Assembly (NCBI GenBank): GCA_002316345.1
Contig: DCDI01000019.1
Coordinates: 1,148 to 7,778 of the forward strand
Origin: Phyllobacteriaceae bacterium UBA1059
GTDB taxonomy: Bacteria; Pseudomonadota; Alphaproteobacteria; Rhizobiales; Rhizobiaceae
Direction of reading: 5' to 3'
DNA: 6,631 bases
The notes beneath the pieces are model-generated. The model was not told where the DNA came from and did no database searches. It saw only the letters and a program-made list of their open reading frames with translations. How positions within the stretch are numbered: position 1 is the first letter of the stretch; every line of letters begins with the position of its first letter. Positions 6,325-6,631 of the stretch are shown in pieces. Position numbers and translations under genes: made by a program.

Positions 6325-6631
6325 AGCGCCTTCCGGCTCTTTGTTGCCTCCCAGCAGATCGCGTTCGGCCGGCACCACTTCCAGCCTCTGCGGCACCGTG
6401 CCGATGTCGATGCCCGTTTCGCGGAAGCGACTCAGCAGGTTCATCAGGATATTGCTGCGCGGCCCATAGGCGACGCGGGGCGACGCCACATGCGCGAAGC
6501 AATTGAACATGATGCGGGAATCGGTGATCGCATCCACGAAAACCGATGGCGCCGGATCTTCCAGCACCGCCGTTTCAGCCTTGAACGCATCGAGCACGAT
6601 GGTGCGCACGGCGACCGGATCAGTTTCGATG
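6322..6631 (-). CDS. Mechanosensitive (MscS-family) ion channel, C-terminal part, cut by window edge
   Basis: The minus-strand frame is open from the right edge to a TAA at 6324-6322, giving the last 102 residues of a longer protein. The visible sequence matches the cytoplasmic C-terminal domain of MscS-type channels: DPVAVRTIVLDAF (an alpha helix), then AVLEDPAPSVFVDAITDS with the family-typical L-x-x-P-x-P pattern, a beta-strand segment IMFNCFAHVASP, then a helix NILMNLLSRFRETGIDI ending in the usual G-I-x-I before the closing strand. The hydrophilic tail after this (about 20 residues) is not diagnostic. MscS channels open when membrane tension rises on osmotic downshock and release solutes. 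A GTG at 6609 is not the real start, since coding similarity continues upstream of it. Convergent with phaG; the two stops are six bases apart. Which MscS subfamily it belongs to cannot be told without the membrane part. Confidence 0.8.
   Translation of the reverse strand, partial: IETDPVAVRTIVLDAFKAETAVLEDPAPSVFVDAITDSRIMFNCFAHVASPRVAYGPRSNILMNLLSRFRETGIDIGTVPQRLEVVPAERDLLGGNKEPEGA
6325..6342. terminator. Weak hairpin downstream of phaG, possible terminator
   Basis: AGCGCC (6325-6330) pairs with GGCTCT (6335-6340) with one mismatch around a TTCC loop and is followed by TT. On the minus strand the loop reads GGAA, a GNRA tetraloop, and the sequence after it is TAAACCCGTTTATT, so it could also serve the channel gene. 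The stem is short and neither side has a strong T-tract; it is the only terminator-like structure noticed at this junction. It lies inside the end of the minus-strand coding region. Confidence 0.18.

Noticed and set aside
6390..6402. CGGCAC-C-GTGCCG palindrome in the channel gene
   Set aside because: A one-base loop cannot form a hairpin, no T-tract follows, and it lies within conserved coding sequence.
1..6631. Mobile elements, CRISPR arrays, tRNA or rRNA genes
   Set aside because: No transposase or integrase reading frame, spaced repeat array, or cloverleaf-like RNA gene was noticed; the space is almost entirely filled by the genes listed.

Overview
The window reads as a chromosomal segment of an alphaproteobacterium, most likely a member of the Hyphomicrobiales (Rhizobium/Ensifer/Agrobacterium-like). 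The reasons are high GC, strong G/C preference at third codon positions with many long antisense shadow ORFs, and gene content and protein sequences that resemble the rhizobial Pha1 system, including a fused PhaA-PhaB subunit. Genus cannot be fixed from this sequence alone.

Layout: (1) 1-175, minus strand: the N-terminal 58 codons of an XRE/Cro-type helix-turn-helix regulator running off the left edge. (2) 176-281: a 106-bp divergent intergenic region with a plausible sigma70-type promoter for the operon, a perfect 6-bp inverted repeat with a 9-bp spacer overlapping the -35 element, and an imperfect direct repeat. (3) 282-6315, plus strand: a complete six-gene operon, phaAB-phaC-phaD-phaE-phaF-phaG, encoding a multisubunit monovalent cation/proton antiporter (Mrp/Mnh/Pha, CPA3 family). 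Every junction overlaps by 1 or 4 bases. (4) 6316-6321: six bases between convergent stop codons. (5) 6322-6631, minus strand: the C-terminal 102 residues of a mechanosensitive (MscS-type) ion channel whose start lies beyond the right edge.

The six Pha proteins form one inner-membrane complex. PhaAB and PhaD are NuoL/NuoM/NuoN-like antiporter subunits, PhaC is NuoK-like, and the C-terminal part of PhaA carries MbhD/MbhE-like segments shared with membrane-bound hydrogenases and complex I. PhaB (as a fused domain), PhaE, PhaF and PhaG complete the assembly. By analogy with Sinorhizobium meliloti Pha1, the complex exchanges cytoplasmic K+ (or Na+) for external H+ and supports pH homeostasis and alkali/salt tolerance. 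The neighbouring MscS-type channel fits a locus for ion and osmotic adaptation.

No previously undescribed system is evident; the core is a well-known antiporter operon in good condition, with no frameshift or truncation. The items most worth a second look are the inverted repeat between the regulator and the operon, the loss of ionisable residues in the C-terminal half of PhaD relative to PhaA, the acidic loop of PhaD, and the very tight convergent 3' end.
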